This document shows, in pieces, positions 43,141-53,259 of a stretch of 64,000 bases of DNA (position 1 is the stretch's first letter; each line of letters begins with the position of its first letter). The position numbers were made by a program, and so were the translations under genes. Source of the DNA: Undaria pinnatifida (taxonomy: Eukaryota > Sar > Phaeophyceae > Laminariales > Alariaceae); assembly GCA_012845835.1 (NCBI GenBank), contig JABAKD010000100.1, positions 129,001-193,000 of the forward strand. Direction: 5' to 3'. The notes under the pieces are model-generated. The model had not been told where the DNA came from, made no database searches, and saw nothing but the letters and a program-made list of their open reading frames with translations.

Positions 43141-43379
43141 CTCGGAGTAACCTCGGTTGTGGAGGGGTCAACGGTGTTGGACCATTCGGTGTCTCAGTCG
43201 TCCGAGAATTCGCACAGTAGAACCCAGACAGTGGAGGGAGGGAGATGTGTTTATGAGCAAAGACATGTGAGTATGAGGCAGAGTTGGATACTGCGGTAGG
43301 CATGTCGGCCAGCTGCTCTCCCTCCCACGCCACAGAAAACGATGATAATATACAACGCAATTCGAAAGATATATACAAA
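43141..43379 (+). repeat. split direct repeat B1
   Basis: Begins CTCGGAG four bases after the YR stop and ends GATATATACAA. It is nearly identical to B2 (43807-44040) over CCATTCGGTGTCTCAG, GAATTCGCACAGTAGAACCC and AGACAGTGGAGGGAGGGAGA. Confidence 0.88.
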
Positions 43380-43405
43380 AAAAAGATATATTGTTAGGAA
43401 TCGGG

Positions 43406-43654
43406 AACCGATGTAAGAATAATATGCAGTTTGTTGTTTCAGAGAGAATTTGGCGTTATCGTTCATAGTTTTTTTTGGCGGAGTACGTACGTGGCTTACT
43501 TTGACAGCAGCAGCTGGTATTGTTTGGTTGATCGCGCTTGTGGGGATACCGCACGGGACAGTGCTGGCAGACTGCTAGAACACGCGGAACAGACAGAGCT
43601 GTTGTTTACAACTGGACAGCGGTCGCTCGCTGGACCAGATAATTCGTCATTTCT
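43406..43654 (+). repeat. split direct repeat A2
   Basis: Starts AACCGATGTAAGAATAATAT and ends GACCAGATAATTCGTCATTT. It matches A1 at the left end of the element, and lies between B1 and B2 as PAT/Ngaro architecture predicts. Confidence 0.88.
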
Positions 43655-43806
43655 CCCGCCCACCCACCCTTTTCCTTTCGATGGTGTGGGATGGAGACAT
43701 TATGAGGTTGTAGGTACTGTTCTCGTACAACTGAGGGTATATGTACTTATTTTCTTTTCTTTTTTTACAGTGGTATGCGAGGGTTTATGTCACGGTATAT
43801 GTTTTT

Positions 43807-44040
43807 CTCGGAGGAGTTGTGTGGAGGTGTCAATGGTGTTAGACCATTCGGTGTCTCAGCCGTCCAAGAATTCGCACAGTAGAACCCAGACAGTGGAGGG
43901 AGGGAGATGTGTTTATGAGCAAAGACATGGCGGTATGAGGCAGAGTTGGATACTGCGGTAGACATGTCAGCCAGCTGCTCTTCCTCCCAGGCCACAGAAA
44001 ATGATGCTAATATACAACGCAATTCGAAAGATATATACAA
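43807..44040 (+). repeat. split direct repeat B2
   Basis: Right-end copy of B1. The short stretch 43655-43806 between A2 and B2 is unique, with a T-rich run near 43750-43768. After GATATATACAA the flanking repeat F2 begins. Confidence 0.88.
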
Positions 44041-44186
44041 CAAATTCAGGAATTGTCAAATCAGCTTCAAAGCATCTCCGGTTTTCGAATGCAACCGTCA
44101 AGCCCACCAGCCCATGAAAAATAAAAGCATTGTCATAGTAACATCGCAAAGGTCTAAAAATGGGAGAGTTAAGAAGGTGACGAACC
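44041..44186 (+). repeat. flanking direct repeat F2
   Basis: Right-side counterpart of F1, beginning CAAATTCAGGAATTGTCA and ending GAAGGTGACGAACC. See F1. Confidence 0.8.
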
Positions 44187-45015
44187 AGGTACCCGTAACA
44201 CGTACAGCTTGCCTACAGGTGGCGCCCACATATGATTGGCAAAAATCGCCATTCGGTGCGAGTTGGACGATTCCAAGCGGTCATAAAACGCCTGAAACGA
44301 GCCCGCCGGGGGGATCCTAGTTCAAGTAATGGCAGTCTTAGCGGGTCGTTTTATCTTGTTGATTTTAGTAACGCAAGCGAATGAGTATCATTCGCGTTGC
44401 TTGTCTCCAGGTCCGACTTGACCGTTATTTTTAAAACGCGGATACCGCCGCGGGTTCGTGGGCATGGGTGCAGACAAGGGTAAACCGGCGCTCTCCCACA
44501 GCGCGGGCGCGTGCTCGTCGAGGCAGGAGTGAAAGCGTCTGGGTGTGGGTGAGCCGGTGTCTCTTTTCTTGCGGAATAAATAGAGGTGTCCGCGGAAATA
44601 AGGACCGTTTTGAATTTAGCATGAAGACAGGTCCCGGTAATAAACTTTCGGACAGAGCCGATGTCAACAGGAGGAGGCTGGGAGGTGGAGGCCGCAAGTA
44701 GCCAAATGTCGGAACGAGCGCCACAGGGCACGGCTTGCATCTCACCGCGCGGGCGACGGGGCGCAAAGGGGCATAGAGCGGGGAAAGCTTGGAAGATGAC
44801 GCCGAGCGTGGCGTGGGTGGCATGCGCCGCGAGGGTAGCATGCACCACCCCGTCTCGATACAGCAAGAAACCATCACGAACAGAGTGATACACCATGGGT
44901 AGGGTTCAAGGATACATATATATGTAACTCTTATCGGCGATGAACATTTTTTTTCGGATGTACACGGTGTCTTCGTGGCAAAAAGCGGGTACCATTGTAT
45001 TTCAGTGTTCGCCAC
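44187..45015. other. stretch without a supported gene
   Basis: GC-rich 44420-44830 leaves frames open on both strands (minus 44351-44896 and 44431-45015; plus 44468-44701 and 44661-44888). None has a recognisable domain and they exclude each other. Confidence 0.35.
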
Positions 45016-45019
45016 GCCC

Positions 45020-45341
45020 TGTAGACACGCCTAAGCTAGGCAAGGTCTACGGACCAGAAAGTATCCCCTCTTGGCCTGAGGGGGGCTGGTCGGCACCATT
45101 CAGGTGCTAAAAGGAGATAGAAGTTGTTGTATTAGCTCCGAACACAAGAAAACAAGCGATCTTAACTTCATCCCCGAATCCCCATATCAGAATCCAGAAG
45201 AGGATAAGTAGAAACCCCTACCGTCTTCAGATCTAAATAACGTTCACACACACCACATCAGATCCTCAACAGTCAGTCACCACCAAGAAAATCCACTGTC
45301 GTGTCTTACCACCAACACTATCTGGTGCTCCACTGTCCACA
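45020..45341 (+). repeat. LTR (left), 322 bp
   Basis: Differs from the right LTR by five substitutions and one 7-base indel near the end (TCTGGTGC here, CACACTCTCTGATGC there). That indicates a fairly recent insertion. Confidence 0.92.
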
Positions 45342-47736
45342 ATGCCCCCAAAAGCGCGTCTTACTTAAAGTTGTTTGTGAACAACCTTTCATCAAAAGTG
45401 AGCACCAGCTACACAAAACATAAAAGCACACATACATGTCGTTTTTGAAAGATAAACGACCACATACATAGACACCATACCCAATGATTACGAGTCATGA
45501 AACATTGCAATACTTCACAAAAACATGCACACACGATCACCAGGCACAAATCATGCATTGAAACGTAGCAATATCACCAATAAATACTACCAGGTACATT
45601 AATTCGTGTATGTTTTCAGATGCAAACTCCAAAAAACATACTTATATAAGTGGCAAGCCAAACGTAAACCCAAATAAAAATCCGCCGACCAAAAGATAAA
45701 CAGCGTAAAAACCCTTGTACGACTACACGAATATTATTAGTATCGTCCGATTTCATCCACAATTATACCACAAACTCATGCACTCAAAAAAAATACCGTA
45801 AGAACATTCCAGCACGAATTTCGCTCAAGTCACGCGAAAATCGCAGAGAACTCACAGCGTAATACCACATTACTGCTTCAGCTTCGTCCTTATATGCATT
45901 TTACTGACATAACACGAACATGCATTACGCATCAAGCAAGTCTCGCTTGTTTGGAGACAAAAACAGCAGCGATACATGAGCACACTCATTGTACTACTCC
46001 TACGCACAACAAGCACATATGTACCACTGTATAGCAAACTTGAACATCGGGTTCTGTTGCTAATCGGTTGGCCCCTAAGCAGTTTCCTTCAACTGGACAG
46101 GTTCCTTAATTTTTCACTAAGAATACATCGGAATGCACATAGCGATAGACGCTCATACTTCTCCTCTCTGTTCGTCAGAAACAACGCAAGTCTGACTAAG
46201 AAACACGCCAATCCGTCAAACGCAATCAACGTACATTTCGTTTTTCACACGACGCAGTGCATACACTCAAGGCATACGTACATCTACACTCAATGTGTGT
46301 TGAAATACACGCACTACTACGCGCGTACGGCAGTATGGGTTTTGCATCGCAAGGGACACGCGACGATACAACACGTGCGCGCTTTAATCTGTCGGTGAAA
46401 ACGCCATGCTAGTAATGCACATGACATGTATGTGCACAATCGAACGCAAATTACAGTTTCAATACGATTTGGAACACGAGCTCCTTCAGGCTAACTCGGC
46501 CATATGCAGGAGGGAAAGCAAGTACCAGGTTCTTTGCGGCAATACGTGGACATAGTTGCTCTTGTGTAGAGGCCATCGGCATGCACCACGCATTCAAAAC
46601 CCCCCCTTTTCAATAAACCTTCAGCAGCTACGACGAGACTCTCGCTCTGTACATAGGCATGCTGCATGTACTCGCAGCATGATGCATTAATTTTCGGGAC
46701 AAGATTATTTTGCTACACACAAACACTCAAACCAAAGTGACACCAGTCGCAAAGCACGCGTTGTATTATGCCGCATACTGCTGTATGGGCAATCAACACA
46801 ATACGAACCTAGACGGGATATGGTTTTAACAAGCAACGCACGAAGCAAACTTGCCCCTATTAATATCTCAAATATACGATACGACAAAGCACGCGACAAC
46901 TACAGCAGCAGTATCTTCAAAAACAACTCAAACTCACACCTTGAAAGCAAGACGTGCGCGGGCTCCCTGTTGGAAGCCAAGTCAGCACATAGCCTTCGCA
47001 AAAAAACAAGAGCCATGCTCCCAGCGCCTGGAAGCATTCGAGTTATCAACCACCCCCTTTCAGCGGCACTCCAGCTCCTCCTATTCTGAAATACAAAGCG
47101 CAACCGCCTTCTCGAGCGGCTGTATACACGTGTGATGTCCTCACTCCTCACTCTGCTTCCCGAATTGGATATCCTCGCGACGATCTAGAAGAACAGATGG
47201 GGAGATTGAAGCATCTCGCCGCGTTAGGCACAATCACACGCTTCGCACGTGATGCCGCGCCTTCCCCCTCGGGACGTGCGACGCGACAGCCTGCAGTCGG
47301 CACCGCTGAAACACCCCATTTTGGTGTGTTCATCTCGCCAGCATGCCCCCCGAAAGCCTTGAGCCCTCGTGATCGGCGGGTGTGTCTTTGCTGCCCGAGT
47401 TGATCCTTCAGCGGATCAAATCGTGCTTATGTTGCGAGATTTCACAGAACCTAGTCAATCAACCCGGTTCGAACCTCGCCATCATCAGATGAGAAGCCTG
47501 CTGCTACAGCCCCTCCACGCTGGGTGCGATGTTGGGACATCGCCTCTAGCGGCCCCTCGTACGACCACAGCAGACCTCGTTCGGAGTCCTGAGGCAGCAT
47601 ATGGACACCGCCCTCATCGGGTCAGAGGGCTTCCTGCCGAAACGCGGCCCAATCCACACCTGCTTGCCGCTGTCGCAATCGTACCAGAAAAAAACCCTGA
47701 CTAACGTCGGTGTGTTCCACCTGAACTATCGATAAT
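45342..47736. other. LTR-element interior without coding evidence
   Basis: 45342-47100 is A/C-rich and AT-skewed (many CACATACA-type words). 47150-47700 is GC-richer and could be captured host DNA; a plus-strand frame there reads EEQMGRLKHLAALGTITRFA (47197 onward), then breaks. The 45976-46398 frame (140 codons) is Thr/His/Tyr-rich with no domain. Confidence 0.6.
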
Positions 47737-48065
47737 TGTAGACACGCCTAAGCTAGGCAAGGTCTACGGACCAGAAAGTATCCCCTCTTGGCCTGAGGGG
47801 GGCTGGTCGGCACCATTCAGGTGCTAAAAGGAGAAAGAAGTTGTTGTATTAGCTCCGAACACAAGAAAACAAGCGATCTTAACTTCATCCCCGAATCCCC
47901 ATACCAGAATCCAGAAGAGGATAAGTAGAAACCCCTATCGTCTTCAGATCTAAATAACGTTCACACACACCACATCAGATCCTCAACAGTCAGTCACCAC
48001 CAAGAAAATCCACTGTCGTGTCTTACCATCAACACTACACACTCTCTGATGCTCCACTGTCCACA
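47737..48065 (+). repeat. LTR (right), 329 bp
   Basis: Right-hand LTR. It is identical to the left copy except for the differences noted there. Confidence 0.92.
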
Positions 48066-49200
48066 GCCCCCAGGACGCCATCTGATCGGCTGGGTGGATC
48101 GGTTCGAGGTCGGTTACAAGTATCATGGGGAGGGTGTTGGTGGACTTTTTTTCTGTTGCGTGCTGTGCTGTATTACTGCTGTACCAGGTACTACGTCTTG
48201 CTGTAGTACCGGGTGGCACCGTCGTCGATCGCCCGCCATCGCCCGATCGCTCGCTCGCCCGCCGTCGCTCTTGCCATCATTAACACCACGTACCGTTACT
48301 ACAACACCAGAGGTGTGTACACATGCATACTACACAGTGCTTCGTTGAATCGCGATGCATGCACCCCCAGCTCAGCTCAAGTCCAGCAATAATACATACC
48401 TGGTAGCTGCCTTGCCCTACGGTGCGGTGCTGTGTCGTGCTGTGCTTTCGTTCGAATATAAAGCAGAACCAGGGATGATGCGAAGTATCAGGTACCAGGT
48501 ACCGTTATTTACGTACATACGTACGCACGTGTTGTGTACTCGTCCTTTTGCTTTCTTCATTCAGTTCATTGTCATCTCTCGGTCCCCATGTTGTATGTTT
48601 CCCCCCACCGTAGACTACACCCGTACTGCCGATCAGCACGTGACATCGCCAACAAGCACACGGCACAGTGCACACAGCACAGGGCAACTATTAATAGCTC
48701 TGCACAAGCAGCTGCTCTTGGCATTGTCACTTCGCTAGTCCCACCAAACCATGGGCCTCTTGTTTCTGTCCCCTTTACGTATGCGTTATTAGAATTTTCC
48801 CTTTCGCGAGAGCGGAGCTCTTGCACATTGAACGCAAAAGAGGTCGGCTACATATACATGTTGGAGGTTTCTTGTACCGCGTTTTGTGCTGCACAGCTGG
48901 CGTACACGAAGCTATGCAAAGCCCGAATGCGAGCTACAGCAAGGAACCCAACGCCTTCTTGGTTGCAGCCCGCAGCGCCTGCTGCATGTATCGGCGGTGT
49001 GCGCATCCATACCACGGTGATACCAGTGTACCAGGTACGACGTACCCGGTACAGCACACAGCAAAGCACACAAGAGTCTGCCTGGTAGCTACCTGGCATT
49101 TGGCCATTTTTCCCTTGCTTGGGACAACTCGCACGGCAAACTCATCTATAGTTTCAAATAAGACCCCGTGCCGAAGATACCTCAGCACTCAGATGGGGCA
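48066..49200 (+). repeat. dispersed repeat, copy 2 (partner at 1.5-2.04 kb)
   Basis: 48585-48840 matches 1810-2040 (CTGCCGATCAGCACGT, GCACAAGCAGCTGCTCTTGG, GGGCCTCTTGTTTCTG). 48360-48450 repeats the CACCCCCAGCTCAGCTCAAG and GTGCTGTGTCGTGCTGTGCT words. The word TACCAGGTAC recurs at 48184, 48491 and 49029. Frames are Ala/Cys/His-rich and unrecognised. Confidence 0.55.
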
Positions 49201-49348
49201 CCAGGGTCTGCACATGTTGGTATGAGGCGGCGATGACGTCAAGAATCGCACCAGCGCGTTGCGGTTGGTGTTACGCCCATGCGTCTAACTTCGAGCTACC
49301 ACAGCAGTGATTGGTCGAATATAACTTTGAGAGGCATTTTTTTTTTGG

Positions 49349-49777
49349 ATGCCCTTTTTGGGGAAAAACCAAAATGTTTTCTGGAACTCCCGTTTCGAGC
49401 AGCTTTTAGCACCGCTTCTGGTCCAGCTGTCGAGAGGGGTGGAAAGGGCTGGCGAACCGCTATTGCTGTCCATCTGTGCTCACGCTATCCTGTTGGGCTC
49501 GGAGAGGCCGACCCTCAAAGCCTACCCATGTCATTTTTTATTCGCGCAATATCGAGGGATCGTTGATCCTGGGAACGCAATGTACGGATCAGTGGTGCAT
49601 GTGGTGCAGCACCTGGATGGGGGCAAAACGGTGAGCTCCCGAGACAGATTTCGTCTCACACCCCCCACCTCTGATGCTGAAACTCGACCGAGGCCAAAGA
49701 CATGTGCTATTAATAGGCTGTCGAGGCATGCAAAAACTGTCGCGATGCTGCTGCTGTCGCCGGAGAATGGGTTTTGA
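49349..49777 (+). CDS. doubtful ORF with a possible splice donor
   Basis: The plus-strand frame encodes FEQLLAPLLVQLSRGVERAG, RPTLKAYPCHFLFAQYRG and MYGSVVHVVQHLDGGKT. A canonical GTGAGC follows at about 49630. An overlapping frame (49279-49566) is also open. Amino-acid composition up to the donor is reasonable for a real exon, but I recognise no family and see no partner exon. Confidence 0.25.
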   Translation: MPFLGKNQNVFWNSRFEQLLAPLLVQLSRGVERAGEPLLLSICAHAILLGSERPTLKAYPCHFLFAQYRGIVDPGNAMYGSVVHVVQHLDGGKTVSSRDRFRLTPPTSDAETRPRPKTCAINRLSRHAKTVAMLLLSPENGF

Positions 49778-50400
49778 GGGTCGATCGATCTAGGAGTACC
49801 CCTGGTTGTGATTTTTGTGCTTCATAAAAAGTAGGCTTCACCAAAATAATTTCCGTTTGGGAGACTCCAGGCTGAAGCCTGTAGAAACAGACATGTACGT
49901 TGCCTTCAAGTCCTGGACACCGCGGTGAAAACATCGAAGACACACCCTGCGATACCCCCACAATACCATGCCAATCGAAAGTCGCCTTCAATAGATCGGC
50001 TTGTCATCAACCGTTATTTCGTTGTTTGAAACAACGAAAGTGTGTGCGTTGAGGCGTGGCTTTTGAACCCACGCCATGCAAGCCCTACCAGTGTAAACTG
50101 GGCTCAGCAATGGCTCATCCCACGGCAGACAGGTCTGCTACAAAGCTTGAAAACGTTCGATCGCCAAGGGCGTTAAGGGCGTTGAAACGAAAGTCGGTGG
50201 GCGCTCCGAACAAAGTGTGCATCGATGTGGCTAAAGCGTCAGATTGCACGTCACCTGTGACAATCTGTCGCATGGCTACACCAACATGCGCAGGTCAAAT
50301 CAAGCTCGGTGAAGGGCGGCTATCTCCCTTGGTTGCAGAAAGGAACTAAGAGCAAGTTTGTGTCGATTAAAAAAGAAACAGCCATCTAAAATCGTTTCAA
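49778..50400. other. stretch without a supported gene; perfect hairpin at 50017-50039
   Basis: TTTCGTTGTTT and AAACAACGAAA are perfect 11-base arms around a single G. The plus-strand frame 50056-50349 (97 codons) is of mixed composition and unrecognised. Confidence 0.4.
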
Positions 50401-50579
50401 GAACGACATAAAAAAACTCATTTTTCTACTCCCACATACATCTAGGGTAAAGCATTCGAGCACCATGCAACACAATAAAATATTCCCACCGACAGTGTGC
50501 CAACCAGTGCTCGCAAGGTGTCGAATACGCCGACCATTCCCAACCATTCCCAATAACGACGTCCCGCTTTGCGGTATGT

Positions 50580-51473
50580 TTGCTAAACAAAAAGATCACT
50601 ACAAAATCGAGACAAACTTCAACCTTCACAACAAGGACCCCTGTTGTTATATTCGCCGATACTTCATACGAGCAAATGCCAGAGCTCAAAGGTTGGGCTC
50701 CAATTTTAGAATGGGCGAGAAGCTGTGCTGATGGGAAGAAAGCCATACTACACAGCCCCCGAACGGAAGAGGCCTGATCATGTTGCAAGCTAAAGCACGA
50801 CCGTGTGGAGGATCAACTCCGACGTAAACTTAAAATATAAAGGGGATTGATTACATGTTGGCGTGATGATAGCCCCGCGTTGACAATAGAAAACAGAAGA
50901 CATGGGGGTTAAGGGTACATATATGGTTTGTGTGCAAGACTTTAACCTTCCTGGCGTATTATGGAAACGGATAAAATGTGATGTTGCGTAGCCATGGGTC
51001 GTGGGGAAACACCCAAGTATTCACATATAATGCAGTCAAGAAGAAATAAGTCGTTTTATGGGAACGCCAATATGTCACGATCACGCAGTATGGCGCGCAC
51101 AGTCCGGCTGTGCGGTTCGTGCAATTCAATGCATTATCGTCGAAGTATTGTGATAGCGTGTTAATGTCACCAACATTGCCAAAACGCACACGGCGTGCTG
51201 GACAATATTGTCCAAATAATACCATTCAAGGTACCGGCGCCACTCAAACGAGATCTCGCGGAGCAAGATTTCACCACCACGAAGCCAAAAATTCGTAGGG
51301 CCAAGAACTGGTTCCGCCAGCCAGGGCAAAGGTTCCTGGGAGTTGGCACAGCCAGAAACTCGGACCGGACAAAGAAAATTGACGAAGCGGTCGGTGACAC
51401 GAGGGTGAACGCAAATATGCAAACTGTGCAAAATAGTCCTTATCCCTGCAGTCTAGATAGTGCAAGGACCTAG
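50580..51473 (+). CDS. two short protein-like ORFs, unknown
   Basis: 50580-50777 contains VVIFADTSYEQMPELKGWAP and ILEWARSCADGKKAI. 51195-51473 contains IIPFKVPAPLKRDLAEQDFT, RAKNWFRQPGQRFLGVG and EAVGDTRVNANMQTVQN. Both have better amino-acid balance than the surrounding frames, but the ~420 bases between them are stop-rich. They could be fragments of one decayed gene or element. No domain is recognised. Confidence 0.2.
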
Positions 51474-51584
51474 AAGATATCTGCTAGATAAGAACGTTTA
51501 GGTTGACACCAGAATGTTCCACCAACACTTGAAGCGTATAGTGTCAAATCGATACGAATTGCGGCTTCATGTAATATTCAGGGC

Positions 51585-51785
51585 TTGTCACGGGTCGGGT
51601 CAAATCTCGCGGGTCGGGTCGGGTCGAGACTGACCCGACCCGACCCGCGATATTTTGAAAACCTCCTGACCCGACCCGACCCGACCTGACCCGCCACAAA
51701 TCGGGTGACCCGCGAGATGCGGGTTTCATGCGGGTCAGGTCGACTTTACCCGTGACATTTCTCACGGGTCAAGGTTGAAAACTCA
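51585..51785. repeat. ACCCG/CGGGT array with a 19-bp perfect hairpin
   Basis: (GGGTC) units run rightward, then reverse to (GACCC). 51607-51625 and 51632-51650 are perfect complements around the loop GAGACT. Single CGGGTCA words continue to about 51790. Confidence 0.92.
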
Positions 51786-52031
51786 CGGGTCAAAGCATGT
51801 ATACCTCGGTCGGTTCGTTGGTCCATGGTCCCTCGTACTTTACCCAGTATGTCGTGTTCTCTGGGTTTTTGACCGGCATTGTTTGCAGCTGATGAATATG
51901 TCATGTGGTGTACGCGCGAAAAATAGGAAAGAAACCGCAACCCACATGCATGGGCATGCCCGTACCGCTGGACCACCGGGTCGACCCGACGAGAGACCCA
52001 ACGAGCGAGCGAGTTATAAGTTGTAAGTGTA

Positions 52032-52520
52032 ATCTCCGGCTCCAGCAAGCAGCCTAGCTGAGCCGCTGCCGGAACTGGGGCGGTGGATCTGTCTGCAGGG
52101 GCTGCAATCCGCGAGGATGCGTTGTTTGCTGCTGGTGCTTGCTGCTGCCAGGGTGCTGCTGCTGCTTCGACGACGACTGCTCTTCTTGCTTTTTTACGTT
52201 TGGTCACATTTCGTACTGGTATGATAATTCTCGAGCTAGCTACTACTACTGCTGTATCTATCTTCTATCTGTGCAGTCTCCAGCCCCGGCAAGCAGCCTA
52301 GCTGAGCCGCCTGCGGCAGCAAGCCCACAACTGGGGCGGTGGGTCTGTCAGCAGGGGCTGCGATCCGCGAGAATCCGGGGTCTGTTGCTGCTGCTTGCTA
52401 CTACCAGTGCTGCTGCTTCTGCTTCAACGATGACTGCCCTTTCTTGCCTTTTTACGTTTGGTCACATTTCGTGCTGGTATGACCGTAATATTACCACTGT
52501 TGTTAAGGCTTCAGCATGTA
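52032..52520. repeat. ~245-bp tandem duplication
   Basis: Units are about 52032-52275 and 52277-52520. Shared words include AAGCAGCCTAGCTGAGCCGC, AACTGGGGCGGTGG and TTTTTACGTTTGGTCACATT, then TCGTRCTGGTATGA. On the minus strand each unit starts TKRKKAR and contains IAAPADR and AAQLGCL. In unit 1 this is part of an open frame (51746-52207). The coding status is uncertain. Confidence 0.85.
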
Positions 52521-52805
52521 CGGGATTCGCGTCACACTGCTGTATGCCTTGGTGCGATTAGCTAGGGGTACTGCCTGGTGATTGTTCTGCACGCTGTGAT
52601 GACGTATGATCGGAGCATCGGCACGAGGGAGGCAGGACGCGAAAATTCTTGTATTCTATTTGCGGACCCGCGGGCTCGACCCGCGGGGCGCCTGCACGGC
52701 ATCAATGGCTCTCAGCTGTAAGTTTGAAAAAGGCGGATCCGCGGGCCAGATCCGCGGGTTTGACCCGCGGGTCGGCCCAAAACAACTCGCGAGTCATGAT
52801 GGTTT

Positions 52806-53255
52806 GACCCGCAAGGTGACCCGTATCTCGCGGGTCACGACCCGACCCGACCCGCGAGATTTTGAAAACCTCTTGACCCGACCCGACCCGCCCCGCGAGA
52901 TTTTTAAACCTCTTGACCCGACCCGACCCGACCCGACCCGCGAGATTTTGAAGCCTCTTGACCCGACCCGACCCGACCCGATCCGACCCGCGAGATTTTG
53001 AAACCTCTTGACCCGACCCAACCCGACCCGCGAGACTTTGAAAACCTCTTGACCGGACCCGACCCGACCCGACCCGACCCGACCCGACCCGACCCGCGAT
53101 ATTTTGAAGCCTCTTGACCCGACCCGACCCGACCCGCGAGATTTTGAAAACCTCTTGACCCGACCCGACCCGACCCGTGAGATATTGAAACGTAATGACC
53201 CGACCCGACTCGACCCGCGAGATTTCGAAACCCCCTTGACCCGTGAAAAGCCCTG
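52806..53255. repeat. (ACCCG)n array with ~60-bp higher-order unit
   Basis: Blocks of three to nine ACCCG pentamers, each followed by CGCGAGATTTTGAAA and CCTCTTG. Units begin near 52830, 52874, 52918, 52960, 53008, 53052, 53115, 53157 and 53195. The minus strand carries GGGTCGGGTCGGGTCGGG, a canonical G-quadruplex-forming pattern. A degenerate approach of CCGCGGG words starts at 52660. Confidence 0.95.
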
Positions 53256-53259
53256 GTAA

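Larger units (their letters stand above)
36761..44040 (+). mobile_element. decayed tyrosine-recombinase retrotransposon with split direct repeats
   Basis: In order: repeat A1; a non-coding leader with local tandem repeats; gag-like remnant; reverse transcriptase with a DIRS-type A motif and LQFGWRNSPGF; a MGNSKK repeat insertion; a YR integrase; then B1-A2-B2. The A1 ... B1-A2-B2 plan is that of PAT/Ngaro split direct repeats (DIRS order). These elements use a tyrosine recombinase instead of a DDE integrase and make no target-site duplication. Gag and pol are broken by frameshifts and stops, so the copy is inactive. Total about 7.28 kb. Confidence 0.75.
45020..48065 (+). mobile_element. non-autonomous LTR retrotransposon (LARD/TRIM-like), 3.05 kb
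   Basis: Near-identical LTRs at 45020-45341 and 47737-48065, both starting TGTAGACACGCC and ending CTGTCCACA (TGT...ACA). GCCC directly precedes the left LTR (45016-45019) and directly follows the right one (48066-48069), a 4-bp target-site duplication. The 2.4-kb interior shows no protease, RT, RNase H or integrase motif. It must have been mobilised in trans. Orientation is arbitrary because I found no convincing primer-binding site or polypurine tract. Confidence 0.88.

Noticed and set aside
43431..43961. 176-codon frame
   Set aside because: It crosses A2, the spacer and B2, which are terminal repeats of the retrotransposon, and has no domain.
44351..45015. Two overlapping minus-strand frames of 181 and 194 codons
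   Set aside because: They overlap each other in different phases, and the plus strand is open too. GC content explains the lack of stops.
45342..45360. Standard initiator-tRNA primer-binding site after the left LTR
   Set aside because: The sequence ATGCCCCCAAAAGCGCG does not resemble TGGTATCAGAGC or another primer complement I know, so none is annotated.
45976..46398. Possible gag of the LTR element
   Set aside because: No zinc knuckle, capsid-like pattern or downstream pol. Thr/His/Tyr-rich composition reflects the ACA-rich DNA.
47460..47482. tRNA T-arm-like word CGGTTCGAACCTCGCC
   Set aside because: No D-arm or anticodon arm can be placed at the proper distance on either strand.
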